NCBI RefSeq assembly: GCF_016900875.1
Contig: NZ_JAFEUM010000002.1
Span: 124,001-188,000, forward strand
Reading direction: 5' to 3'
DNA: 64,000 bases
From: Vibrio ulleungensis
GTDB taxonomy: Bacteria; Pseudomonadota; Gammaproteobacteria; Enterobacterales; Vibrionaceae
The notes under the pieces were generated by a model. That model had not been told where the DNA came from, ran no database searches, and saw only the letters and a list, made by a program, of their open reading frames with translations. This document shows positions 21,201 through 28,376 of the stretch, one piece after another. The position numbers and the translations under genes were made by a program. Position 1 is the first letter of the stretch. Each line of letters opens with the position of its first letter.

Positions 21201-22130
21201 CGATTCTGCTGTATCTCTGATTTCTCGTTCACCATTCAAAAACACGAGAATGTCGCCTTGACCTTCCAGGCATAGCTCTTCGACGGCGTCATTAATGCCT
21301 TCTAGCACGTCTCGCTCTGACTCATCCTCACCATTAAGTGGACGATATCGAGTTTCTACTGGGTAGGTGCGCCCCGACACTTCAATGATCGGTGCATTAT
21401 TAAAGTGTTTTGAAAAGCGCTCCGGGTCGATTGTTGCGGAAGTAATAATGACTTTGAGATCCGGTCTCTTAGGCAGCAAGTTGCGAAGATAACCCAAGAT
21501 AAAGTCGATGTTTAAGCTTCGTTCGTGCGCTTCATCGATAATGATAGTGTCATACTGATTTAAGAATCGATCATGTTGAATCTCGGCCAACAAAATACCG
21601 TCAGTCATAAGCTTGACCTGAGTTTTGTCCGAGACTTGATCGTTAAAACGAACTTTATAGCCAACAAACTCGCCAAGCGGTGTATGCATTTCTTCTGCAA
21701 TGCGGTTTGCAACGGAGCGAGCGGCTAAACGTCTTGGCTGAGTATGGCCAATTAAACCATACTTGCCTCTGCCAAGCTCTGCACAAATCTTTGGTAGCTG
21801 TGTGGTTTTCCCCGACCCTGTTTCGCCTGCCACAATCACAACTTGATTCTCTTCAATGGCTTTGGCAATGTCGTCGCGCTTTTGACTGACTGGCAAGTCC
21901 TGTGGATAGTCAATAACAGGCTTAGCATTAAGGCGCGATTGCACCTCACTCATTGAACGAGCAATATCGAGCGCTATCTGGTCATAAACAGCGTTTCTTG
22001 ACTCCTCTGCTTTAACTCTTTGTTCTCCTTGAATTCGCTTGGACAAGCGAAAGCGGTCTCGGATCATGCATTGAGACAAGGCTTTTCTTAGGCTCTTCGG
22101 GGAGTTTTGTTCAAATGTGGGGGATGACAC
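18231..22130 (-). CDS. hrpA: ATP-dependent RNA helicase HrpA
   Basis: HrpA is a DEAH-box RNA helicase; in E. coli it is implicated in mRNA processing and in resolving stalled ribosomes. The 1299-residue length matches. Motifs include Walker A GETGSGKTTQLPK (about 100-112), the IIIDEAHERSLN box, SATID, and motif VI QRKGRCGRVSEG. Helicase-associated and oligonucleotide-binding domains follow, then the long DUF3418 C-terminal region. The start codon is GTG with AAGG about 6 nt upstream. It is a single gene; the upstream barrel gene has its own terminator. Confidence 0.95.
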   Translation of the reverse strand: MSSPTFEQNSPKSLRKALSQCMIRDRFRLSKRIQGEQRVKAEESRNAVYDQIALDIARSMSEVQSRLNAKPVIDYPQDLPVSQKRDDIAKAIEENQVVIVAGETGSGKTTQLPKICAELGRGKYGLIGHTQPRRLAARSVANRIAEEMHTPLGEFVGYKVRFNDQVSDKTQVKLMTDGILLAEIQHDRFLNQYDTIIIDEAHERSLNIDFILGYLRNLLPKRPDLKVIITSATIDPERFSKHFNNAPIIEVSGRTYPVETRYRPLNGEDESERDVLEGINDAVEELCLEGQGDILVFLNGEREIRDTAESLNRLKLRATEVVPLYARLSSAEQNRVFQSHAGRRIILSTNVAETSLTVPGIKYVVDPGTARISRYSYRTKVQRLPIEAVSQASANQRKGRCGRVSEGICIRLYSEEDFLSRPEFTDPEILRTNLASVILQMTALGLGDIQAFPFVEAPDKRNISDGVRLLDELGALQKSDSSGVHRLTKIGRQLARLPIDPRLARMVLAAPALGCLHEMMVITSALAIQDPRERPSDKQQSADDKHRRFADKESDFIAFVNLWNYLKEQQKALSGNQFRKQCKQDFLNYLRVREWQDVYFQVSQVMGELDYKPNKSPADNQTIHAALLVGLLSHIGVKDQEKNEYQGARNARFNIFPASGLFKKQPKWIIAAELVETSRLWGRIVAKIQPEWIEPVAGHLIKRSHSEPHWSKKRAQVMAYEKVTLYGIPIVAKRLVSYGNIDPVVSREIFIRSALVEGDWDNKHPFFKANMKLIKEVEELEHKSRRRDILIDDEDLYLFYDQRIATDVVSGKHFDSWWKKTQQSSPELLNFKKQALFKGDASHITDLDYPNFWYQDGLKLKLSYQFEPGQDSDGVTVHIPLPILNQVTQDGFDWQIPGLREELIIALIKSLPKTLRRNFVPAPNYAQAFLARIEPMQMPLLDALEKELRRMTGVEVLREDWKLDQVPEHLRITYRAVDHRNRKLKEHTDIFELKESLKDKVQQTLSKVADDDIEQRDLHTWSFGALPEVYQQKRGGFKVKAFPAIVDDKNSVSIKLYETQAEQQQVMQQGQRRLLLLNVPSPIKYLHANLPNKSKLGLYFNPYGKVMDLIDDCIACGVDKLIAEHGGLVWESESFERLKETVRGELGDTVVEIAQQVETILTMAFGINKKLKGRVDLSMAFALSDIKAQLEGLIYKGFATDCGWEKLPDILRYMKALERRLEKLPIDPAKDRIHMLKIESVNTAYKELLNKIPKGMAVPEEAKTIRWMIEELRVSYFAQQLGTPFPISDKRIYNAISEL

Positions 22131-22184
22131 GCGCGACCTTCCATCTACGATTCTATTGCGCGCGATTGTAGCATAACCGTCAAC

Positions 22185-22208
22185 AAAAAGGCCGCTTCAA
22201 GCGGCCTT
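22185..22208 (-). terminator. Terminator of the MipA/OmpV-like gene (minus strand)
   Basis: The stem AAGGCCGC/GCGGCCTT is followed, on the minus strand, by a run of five T. It lies between the barrel gene and hrpA, insulating the latter. Confidence 0.82.
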
Positions 22209-22234
22209 AGTCAGTCGATTATTAGGCCAGATGG

Positions 22235-23587
22235 CTAAAAATGATACTGTAAATACACAGCGTTATAGTTACTTCCGCCTTTAAGTCGGCCGTATTGAGA
22301 CGACTTTTCGAATATGGCTGAACGGTGATGAACATAGTAGCCTAGCCAAAGGTCATTAAGATCTGGGGAGTTAAACAGATCACCTATATTCACATCAAAA
22401 GAAAAGTCTAAGTAATTTAGCAAGTTACTAGTGTTTGCATAGTCTTTTCTTTCGGTAAAGTCATACTGTTCCAAGTAAGTGACATCTTTGACGTAAGACA
22501 AACCTTCGGCAACACCGACACGCCATTTAAATGGCCAGTTAATCGTGTAATAGGCTTTAATTGCGACGACATATTCTTGGGTGCTGCTTTGTTTTTCGTG
22601 GCTCCAGTGCCAACCAAAACCAGGTGTTACAAACACTTCTAAAGGAAGACCAAACAACTCATCGGTTAACGGGTGTCCATAAAACAACGTCGTCAATTGA
22701 CTGTTGTAAGGATCTTTTTCGACATCAAAGCGCATAATATCACCTAAACTCGATGGCGTTCCCCAAGCATGGGCAATTCTCCAATAAGCTTTGCTGTCTA
22801 GTTCTTTTTTAGGTGGCACATCTTTGTTGTTAAAGAAGCCAAATCCAAGGTAGTACTCAGCCTGTGTGGATTCATTAATAAACGAGACACTTTGGGCTTC
22901 ATCATCTAAAAATCGATAATCAATTCCGGCAAGTAAATAAAGGTTGGACGCTACATGGTAGGAAACATCTAAACCGATATTATAATCAATACCCGAACCG
23001 ATAGATTCACCCACTTGCACATCGTCAACAACCAGCGGCTCCAAACCGTAATACAAAGAGTTAAAGCTTGCCGTCTTGTAGCGCATTCTCAAATTGGGTT
23101 CAAATATAAAATCGTTATAACCGTAAGTGCCACGCGCTTCTAAGTTTGAGTGCCAATTGGTTTTCTTATCTACCATGGCATCAAGTCTAAGTGTCCAATT
23201 TTCATCGACGTTATAGTCAAAAAGGACACCAACGTCACCTGTGTCTCCACCAATAAAGTTTTGATAGTCAGCAGGAATATCAATAAAGCGCATGCGAGCG
23301 ATAGCAGACACAGTTAGCGGGCTTTGGTCATTGTCATATAGATACAAACCGCCCTCAATCCCATCTAAGTAACCGATTTCACCTTTGTAAAAAAGCATTG
23401 GGATAAACGTCGACACCGAATCTTCGTCAATACCATTATCGTATACAACGTCTGCATTTCGAAAAACTGCAGCGATGCCCCATTCTTGCTCTGGGTAGAC
23501 ATTATCGGCCGCATAAGTGGCTGTTGAGACAAAAGCAGTGCCAATGGACATCGCCAATAAAGAAAGTTGCGTAGAATGTTTAAACAA
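22235..23587 (-). CDS. Large outer-membrane barrel, MipA/OmpV family with a second C-terminal barrel-like region
   Basis: The protein has 450 residues, with a signal peptide ending near ATYA-ADNVYP. The N-terminal half (about 30-260) fits the MipA/OmpV family: EWGIAAVFRNADVVYD, then FIPMLFYKGEIGYLDGIEGG. The C-terminal half (about 275-450) contains further amphipathic strands and ends LQYHF, a proper barrel C-terminus. Its last 40 residues (GYYVHHRSAIFE, GGSNYNAVYLQY) recall the H-x-S end of PagL-type lipid A deacylases, although the match is loose. Canonical MipA is roughly half this length, so the protein is either a fusion or a longer barrel. Substrate and function are unknown. Confidence 0.65.
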   Translation of the reverse strand: MFKHSTQLSLLAMSIGTAFVSTATYAADNVYPEQEWGIAAVFRNADVVYDNGIDEDSVSTFIPMLFYKGEIGYLDGIEGGLYLYDNDQSPLTVSAIARMRFIDIPADYQNFIGGDTGDVGVLFDYNVDENWTLRLDAMVDKKTNWHSNLEARGTYGYNDFIFEPNLRMRYKTASFNSLYYGLEPLVVDDVQVGESIGSGIDYNIGLDVSYHVASNLYLLAGIDYRFLDDEAQSVSFINESTQAEYYLGFGFFNNKDVPPKKELDSKAYWRIAHAWGTPSSLGDIMRFDVEKDPYNSQLTTLFYGHPLTDELFGLPLEVFVTPGFGWHWSHEKQSSTQEYVVAIKAYYTINWPFKWRVGVAEGLSYVKDVTYLEQYDFTERKDYANTSNLLNYLDFSFDVNIGDLFNSPDLNDLWLGYYVHHRSAIFEKSSQYGRLKGGSNYNAVYLQYHF

Positions 23588-23752
23588 TTAAGAATCCTTT
23601 CTTAGGGAACAGTCATTGATAAGTGATAAATATCCACGCTATACAATGACGTCGATTGCTCTAATGAGTGTAATCGCAATCCCATGATAAAAAAAGAGTA
23701 GTGTGCACTCAATCACATTGATGAGAAACACGAATAACAAAACAAGTGGCTA

Positions 23753-24493
23753 CTAATAAAACAGAAACCCTTGCACGATGGCGGTGATTCCGCTCAGTGA
23801 ACATAGCACCAAAGAACCATAGCGAATACTTTGTTGCGATATGCGTCCTAAACAGAGCAGCGCTAATCGATAGCCTAAGTAAGATGCAGGCAATAATGGT
23901 AGTGTCAGCCACACATGGGTAAGCGTGAAATGACCAACAAAAAATAATACAATCAAAGACATAATCGAGCTAAAAAAGAAGAATGCCGACAGGTTACCAC
24001 GTAACTTATTGGCCTCTTGGTGCTGCAATAAAAGTGCCATAGGTGGTCCCCCAATGGCCGACGACGTGCCCATAAACCCTGAGAAAAATCCCGCAATCAT
24101 CATGCGTGACGGATTTGGCTCTATACGAATAGGCAACAAACTAATGCATACCGAAAGCAATACAAAAAATCCAAGTGCTAATGACATTAAAGAGGCAGAC
24201 ACGTACACCAGTAACAACCCGCCCACGACCGATCCCGGAATGCGGCCTATTATCGCCATTTTAAGTCCACCAATAGAGATCGAACTTTTGTGTTTAGAGG
24301 CATTAATTAACGACAGTCCAATTGCGACGAGGCAAATTGGCGCGGGAACGTAATGGGGATCCAGTTGAAACAGCAGTGGCGCTGCCACAATGGCCATGCC
24401 AAAACCAATGGTTGTTTGTACAAATGACCCAGCAAATATCAGTAAAACGGCAAGGGCTACATCTAATGTGAATATCGAACTCAATTCAAACAT
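23753..24493 (-). CDS. TauE/SafE (TSUP) family membrane permease
   Basis: This 246-residue protein has about eight hydrophobic helices. It carries the duplicated TSUP motif: GSFVQTTIGFGMAIVAAPLL near the N-terminus and GFFSGFMGTSSAIGGPPMAL at the start of the second half. The family exports or imports sulfite, sulfoacetate and similar anions; the substrate here cannot be told from sequence. The gene is divergent from the terB-like gene, with about 80 bp between starts for both promoters. No partner gene is present. Confidence 0.82.
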   Translation of the reverse strand: MFELSSIFTLDVALAVLLIFAGSFVQTTIGFGMAIVAAPLLFQLDPHYVPAPICLVAIGLSLINASKHKSSISIGGLKMAIIGRIPGSVVGGLLLVYVSASLMSLALGFFVLLSVCISLLPIRIEPNPSRMMIAGFFSGFMGTSSAIGGPPMALLLQHQEANKLRGNLSAFFFFSSIMSLIVLFFVGHFTLTHVWLTLPLLPASYLGYRLALLCLGRISQQSIRYGSLVLCSLSGITAIVQGFLFY

Positions 24494-24572
24494 GTTGCGC
24501 TTAAGGCTCCAAAGGTTGTATTTTTGTAGTTTGCACCCATTTAAAACTTAACCTGTTTGAATCGAGGCAACT

Positions 24573-25013
24573 ATGATTAGAAAGATCAGTCAATTGTTCC
24601 AAAAGCTAAATCCTGAGCCACTTGAAACCAGCAGTGAGTCTCAGCATCAAGCCATTGCAGGGTTACTCTGTGAAGTATCGCATGCCGATAGTGTGGCGGA
24701 TCTAGACGAGCATCAAGCCAAAGTAAGTTTGCTTCAAAAAATCACTCAAATTCCAGAAAGTGAATCAATTGCTCTCATCGAAAAAGGGGCTCAACAATTA
24801 AAAGACGCGGTGTCACTGTTTGAATACACCACACAGTTGAGAGCCATGGATCCAGAGCAGCGTTTTGAGCTAATTCAAGGTCTATGGGAAGTCGCCTATG
24901 CCGACGGTACCGTTGATCCGCAAGAAGAAGCGATCATTCGCCAAGTTGCGGAGCTTTTGTACGTGGATCATAGTGAATACATTAGAGCCAAGTTATCGGT
25001 AGTGCCGCACTAA
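24573..25013 (+). CDS. TerB-like (tellurite resistance B fold) protein
   Basis: This all-helical 146-residue acidic protein has the repeated TerB features: AGLLCEVSHADSVADLDEHQ near residue 30 and LIQGLWEVAYADGTVDPQEE near residue 98, each with acidic metal-ligating positions. Despite the family name there is no sign of a tellurite operon here. TerB-fold proteins are often membrane-associated scaffolds and DjlA-type co-chaperones carry the fold. GAGG is 5 nt before the ATG. It converges on the exonuclease gene, with only 15 bp between the two stop codons. Confidence 0.78.
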   Translation: MIRKISQLFQKLNPEPLETSSESQHQAIAGLLCEVSHADSVADLDEHQAKVSLLQKITQIPESESIALIEKGAQQLKDAVSLFEYTTQLRAMDPEQRFELIQGLWEVAYADGTVDPQEEAIIRQVAELLYVDHSEYIRAKLSVVPH

Positions 25014-25028
25014 GATAAGCAGACGCGA

Positions 25029-25559
25029 TTACAACATGGTAAGCGCCAGTTTCGCCAAATTGTAGGCATCGACATAACCCGAATGCTGTCGCCCTTCCCA
25101 AGCAATACCTTGAGATTCTTGAGCCTGCTTATGCCCTATTCGTTTGTCTTTTAGGCGGTGCTGGATTCGATACAATGTGGCTAAGTTAATAAACTCTTTG
25201 AACGGAAACGGAATTCCTTTCGATTCACACTCATTAAAAAATATAAGGTCATCTCTACCCCAACTGGCGTAAATCTTATTCGTGCCACCGAAGTTTTTGA
25301 TCATGGACTGAATAACCTGCTCTAGAGGTCTGCCTTGTTTTTCAATTTTTCGCGGAGTAATACCGGTTAGTTCAACACAAAACTGAGACACCTGATCTCG
25401 TTCTGGTTTCACATAATATTGAGCACGTTTCACGATGCGTTTTGAGGCCAAGTCGATCTCCGCTAGCCCTATTTCAATTATCTCTCCCGTTGTGCCCTTG
25501 CCATCCACGTTCCAACAACACATTTCAAGGTCGAAACACACTACACGGTTATAGTTCAT
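25029..25559 (-). CDS. DnaQ-type 3'-5' exonuclease (DEDDh)
   Basis: This 176-residue protein has the three exonuclease motifs: FDLEM (catalytic D10 and E12), a middle YASWGRDDL with the second aspartates, and HSGYVDAYNLAKLAL with the DEDDh histidine and last aspartate. It resembles the KapD/ERI-1-like stand-alone exonucleases rather than the polymerase III epsilon subunit. RNA or DNA 3' trimming is the likely activity; the in vivo substrate is unknown. It is divergent from the DUF2760-Hsp70 operon. Confidence 0.82.
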   Translation of the reverse strand: MNYNRVVCFDLEMCCWNVDGKGTTGEIIEIGLAEIDLASKRIVKRAQYYVKPERDQVSQFCVELTGITPRKIEKQGRPLEQVIQSMIKNFGGTNKIYASWGRDDLIFFNECESKGIPFPFKEFINLATLYRIQHRLKDKRIGHKQAQESQGIAWEGRQHSGYVDAYNLAKLALTML

Positions 25560-25797
25560 GCTCGTTGAGTCCTAAAATTTCTTGCCACAGATTGTACCCA
25601 TCCCATCGCTCAGGTCAAAGAACAAAGAACCTACTAGGCATTAAAAGCGACTGGATTGATTACTTTTTGTCTCACCTACGATAGATTGCTGTAAAAGTGG
25701 TCGAATCAGCGGGTGTAGATGCTTGAATTAATTACACTCAACCCCATATAAAGCTACAATCTAGTCAATTATCTATTCAATAGCGAGAGCATGTACC
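25560..25797. other. Divergent intergenic region (exonuclease / DUF2760 operon)
   Basis: These 238 bp separate two divergent genes and must hold both promoters. I see no hairpin terminator, no convincing operator palindrome and no small ORF with a Shine-Dalgarno. Confidence 0.5.
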
Positions 25798-26430
25798 ATG
25801 ACTGTAAACCTTTCCCAGATCCCTGAGGTTTTTGATCTATTACACGGCATATTAGCCGCGTTAGCCTTGACTGGCTTTCTATTGGCATTCAACAAAAAAC
25901 CCCAACTTATCGAAAAAGAAGTTGAAGTCGAAAAGATTGTAGAGGTTGAAAAACCAGTTGAGAAAATCGTTGAAGTTGAAGTAGAGAAAGTCGTTGAGGT
26001 CGAGAAAGTTATCGAGAAAGTGGTTGAAGTTGAATCAAACCTTACCACCACGAATCAAGATTCTGCGTTGCAGTTGCTGTCGCTAATGCAAAAAGAAGCT
26101 CGCCTCATCGATTTCCTCAACGAAGACTTAACCGGCTTTAGCGATGAAGATGTAGGTGCTGCGGCGCGCGTCATCCATACGGGTGGTCAAAAACTGCTTA
26201 AAAACTATGTCGAATTGTCGCCTGTGCGCACTGAAAGCGAAGAAACAACGGTACAAATAGAGCAAGATTTTGATCCCCAAAGTATCCGCCTAGTAGGGCA
26301 AATCGTTGGTGACGGACCGTATCGTGGATTGCTGCTACATAAAGGTTGGAAAGTAGATAAGCTTTCGCTTCCAAAACTATCAAAGGACATTAATTTGTCG
26401 GTCATTGCTCCAGCAGAGGTAGAACTCTAA
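25798..26430 (+). CDS. DUF2760 membrane-anchored protein with V-E-K repeat stalk
   Basis: The protein is 210 residues. One transmembrane helix (about 15-30) is followed by a striking 40-residue segment (about 38-78) built of V, E, K and I in repeats such as VEVEKIVEVEK. A conserved C-terminal domain (about 88-205) follows, with KEARLIDFLNEDLTGFSDED and QIVGDGPYRGLLLHKGWKV. The C-terminal part is the DUF2760 type that I recall next to Hsp70-like genes. The repeat may form a stalk that places the domain away from the membrane. The stop codon is 1 bp before the first Hsp70-like gene, so the two are cotranslated and probably work together. Confidence 0.8.
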   Translation: MTVNLSQIPEVFDLLHGILAALALTGFLLAFNKKPQLIEKEVEVEKIVEVEKPVEKIVEVEVEKVVEVEKVIEKVVEVESNLTTTNQDSALQLLSLMQKEARLIDFLNEDLTGFSDEDVGAAARVIHTGGQKLLKNYVELSPVRTESEETTVQIEQDFDPQSIRLVGQIVGDGPYRGLLLHKGWKVDKLSLPKLSKDINLSVIAPAEVEL

Positions 26431-26431
26431 T

Positions 26432-28309
26432 ATGTCACAAGCGTTGTATCATGTGGGTATAGATTTAGGAACGACCCACTCCGTAATAGCTTACAAGGAT
26501 AAAAGTGACCAAAACAATGGCGTTCAGTTGCTGCCCATTGCGCAACTTACCGCTCCAGGGCAAGTTGAAGAGCCTCTTCAGCTCGCGTCTTTCGTTTACC
26601 AAGCTCATCATCACGAATTGGGCGAAGGGTCTCGAACCCTTCCTTGGACGACAGAGCCAGAGGCGTTAGTCGGGACAATTGCTCGTAACATGGGCGCCAA
26701 AAGTCCCACTCGATTAGTCAGCTCAGCGAAGTCATGGTTGTGCCATGCCGGAGTTAATCGCCGCGAAGCTATTTTACCTGCTGGTAGTCCAGAGGAAGTT
26801 GAGAAAATTTCTCCTTTACGAGCAACGGAGCTGTATCTTACACACCTTCATGATGCGTGGAACCATCGCTTTCCAAACGCACCTATTTCGGAACAAGATG
26901 TCACTATCACTGTGCCCGCATCGTTTGATCCAGCAGCGCGTGAACTCACTGCTGAGGCGGCGCGTAGTATCGGTTTTGAACATCTCACTCTGCTTGAGGA
27001 ACCTCAGGCAGCTCTTTACAGCTGGCTAAACTTGGCGGCAGACGACTGGCGTGAGCAGCTAGAAACTGGCGATACTATCTTAGTCGTCGATGTTGGCGGC
27101 GGTACCACCGACCTTTCACTGGTGGCGGTTAACGATGATGACGGCAACCTCTCTCTCGAACGTATTGCAGTGGGCGAACACATCTTGCTTGGCGGCGACA
27201 ACATGGATCTTGCCCTCGCCTACCAAGTGAAAGCAAAACTCGCAGCGATTGGCAAAGATATCCAGCCATGGCAAATTCAGGCTATTACTCAAGCTTGTCG
27301 TGATGCGAAAGAAACATTGCTTGCAGACAACGACATAGAGTCAGTGCCTATCGTTGTCCCGAGTCGTGGTTCAAAGTTGCTAGGTACTACGCTCAAGTGC
27401 GAGTTAACCCGACACGAAGTTACGCAGTTCTTAGTCGAAGGATTTTTCCCTAACGTTTCTATAGACAATCAACCGCAACAAGCCCGCCGAGGTGCTCTAA
27501 CCCAAATGGGTCTGCCTTACGCGCAAGATCCAGCCATTACCAAGCATATTGCCGGTTTTCTTTCCAAACATGGCGAAAACGCGGAGCAAACCAATGACCC
27601 ATATGCGGCAATGGTTAGTAATCCAATGTTGGGTGGACAACCTGCAGAGGCAGCTTCTAGCGCAAGTTTTAGAGCGCCTACTGCCATTTTATTTAATGGT
27701 GGCGTATTAAAGTCTGATCGACTGAGAGCACGCCTGCTAGACACCATAAACCAATGGCTTACTGAAGCAAATAAACCAAACTTAAAAGTACTGACGGGTA
27801 CAGATTTGGATTTGGCGGTTGCTCACGGCGCGGCATACTACAGTGAAGTACGACAAGGTGATGGCGTTCGCATTCGCGGCGGTATCTCATCGAGCTTTTA
27901 TATCGGCGTTGAAAGTGCATTACCTGCCATTCCTGGAATGGCGCCACCGATGGAAGCCTATTGTATTGCGCCATTTGGTCTTGAAGAAGGCAGCGAAGCT
28001 GTCATGCCAAAAAAAGAATTTGGTCTTGTCGTGGGTGAACCGGTGCATTTCCAATTCTTTGGCTCAACGGCTCGTCACCATGACCAAGCAGGAGATCTAC
28101 TTGACCACTGGGCTGACGGCGAATTGGATGAACTGCCTGAAGTGCATCTAACGTTGTCCGCAGATAATGGACGTCAACCTGGTGACATTGTCCCGGTTAC
28201 ACTGCGATCTTCGGTTGATGAATTAGGTACTCTGCAGTTGCAAGCTATTGCATCAGACAATCAAGAAGCGTGGCGTGTTGATTTTGACCTGCGGGCAGAA
28301 CAAGAATAA
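26432..28309 (+). CDS. Hsp70-like ATPase (first of pair)
   Basis: This 625-residue member of the Hsp70/actin superfamily has phosphate-1 motif VGIDLGTTHSVIAY (8-21), LLEEPQAALYSWL (about 187) and phosphate-2 motif VVDVGGGTTDLSL (about 218). The adenosine motif is around LFNGGVLKSDRLRARLL. The ATPase part is followed by a shorter substrate-side region (about 480-625) that is unlike DnaK, and there is no EEVD-type or G/P-rich lid tail. It is not DnaK or HscA. It overlaps functionally with the DUF2760 gene before it and the second Hsp70 after it. The client is unknown. Confidence 0.85.
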   Translation: MSQALYHVGIDLGTTHSVIAYKDKSDQNNGVQLLPIAQLTAPGQVEEPLQLASFVYQAHHHELGEGSRTLPWTTEPEALVGTIARNMGAKSPTRLVSSAKSWLCHAGVNRREAILPAGSPEEVEKISPLRATELYLTHLHDAWNHRFPNAPISEQDVTITVPASFDPAARELTAEAARSIGFEHLTLLEEPQAALYSWLNLAADDWREQLETGDTILVVDVGGGTTDLSLVAVNDDDGNLSLERIAVGEHILLGGDNMDLALAYQVKAKLAAIGKDIQPWQIQAITQACRDAKETLLADNDIESVPIVVPSRGSKLLGTTLKCELTRHEVTQFLVEGFFPNVSIDNQPQQARRGALTQMGLPYAQDPAITKHIAGFLSKHGENAEQTNDPYAAMVSNPMLGGQPAEAASSASFRAPTAILFNGGVLKSDRLRARLLDTINQWLTEANKPNLKVLTGTDLDLAVAHGAAYYSEVRQGDGVRIRGGISSSFYIGVESALPAIPGMAPPMEAYCIAPFGLEEGSEAVMPKKEFGLVVGEPVHFQFFGSTARHHDQAGDLLDHWADGELDELPEVHLTLSADNGRQPGDIVPVTLRSSVDELGTLQLQAIASDNQEAWRVDFDLRAEQE

Positions 28310-28319
28310 CCCTTAATCA

Positions 28320-28342
28320 AAACGGCGCTTTAAGCGCCGTTT
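28320..28342 (+). terminator. Intercistronic hairpin between the two Hsp70-like genes
   Basis: A near-perfect 23-bp dyad with arms AAACGGCGCTT and AAGCGCCGTTT ends in only three T, so it is probably a partial terminator or an mRNA-stabilising hairpin that could lower expression of the second gene. Confidence 0.55.
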
Positions 28343-28376
28343 CATATTGCTAATTTGTTTTATCTTAGGTGACCCT

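Noticed and set aside
24573..25013. Tellurite resistance function for the TerB-like gene
   Set aside because: No other ter genes are nearby; the fold name alone does not support this function.
25905..26035. Repetitive DNA that might be a CRISPR or tandem array
   Set aside because: The repeats are codon-level repeats of a protein stalk, with no constant repeat/spacer pattern.
25773..26051. Minus-strand ORF of Ser/Thr/Phe repeats (92 aa)
   Set aside because: It is the antisense of the V/E/K repeat of the DUF2760 gene; no SD and no independent support.
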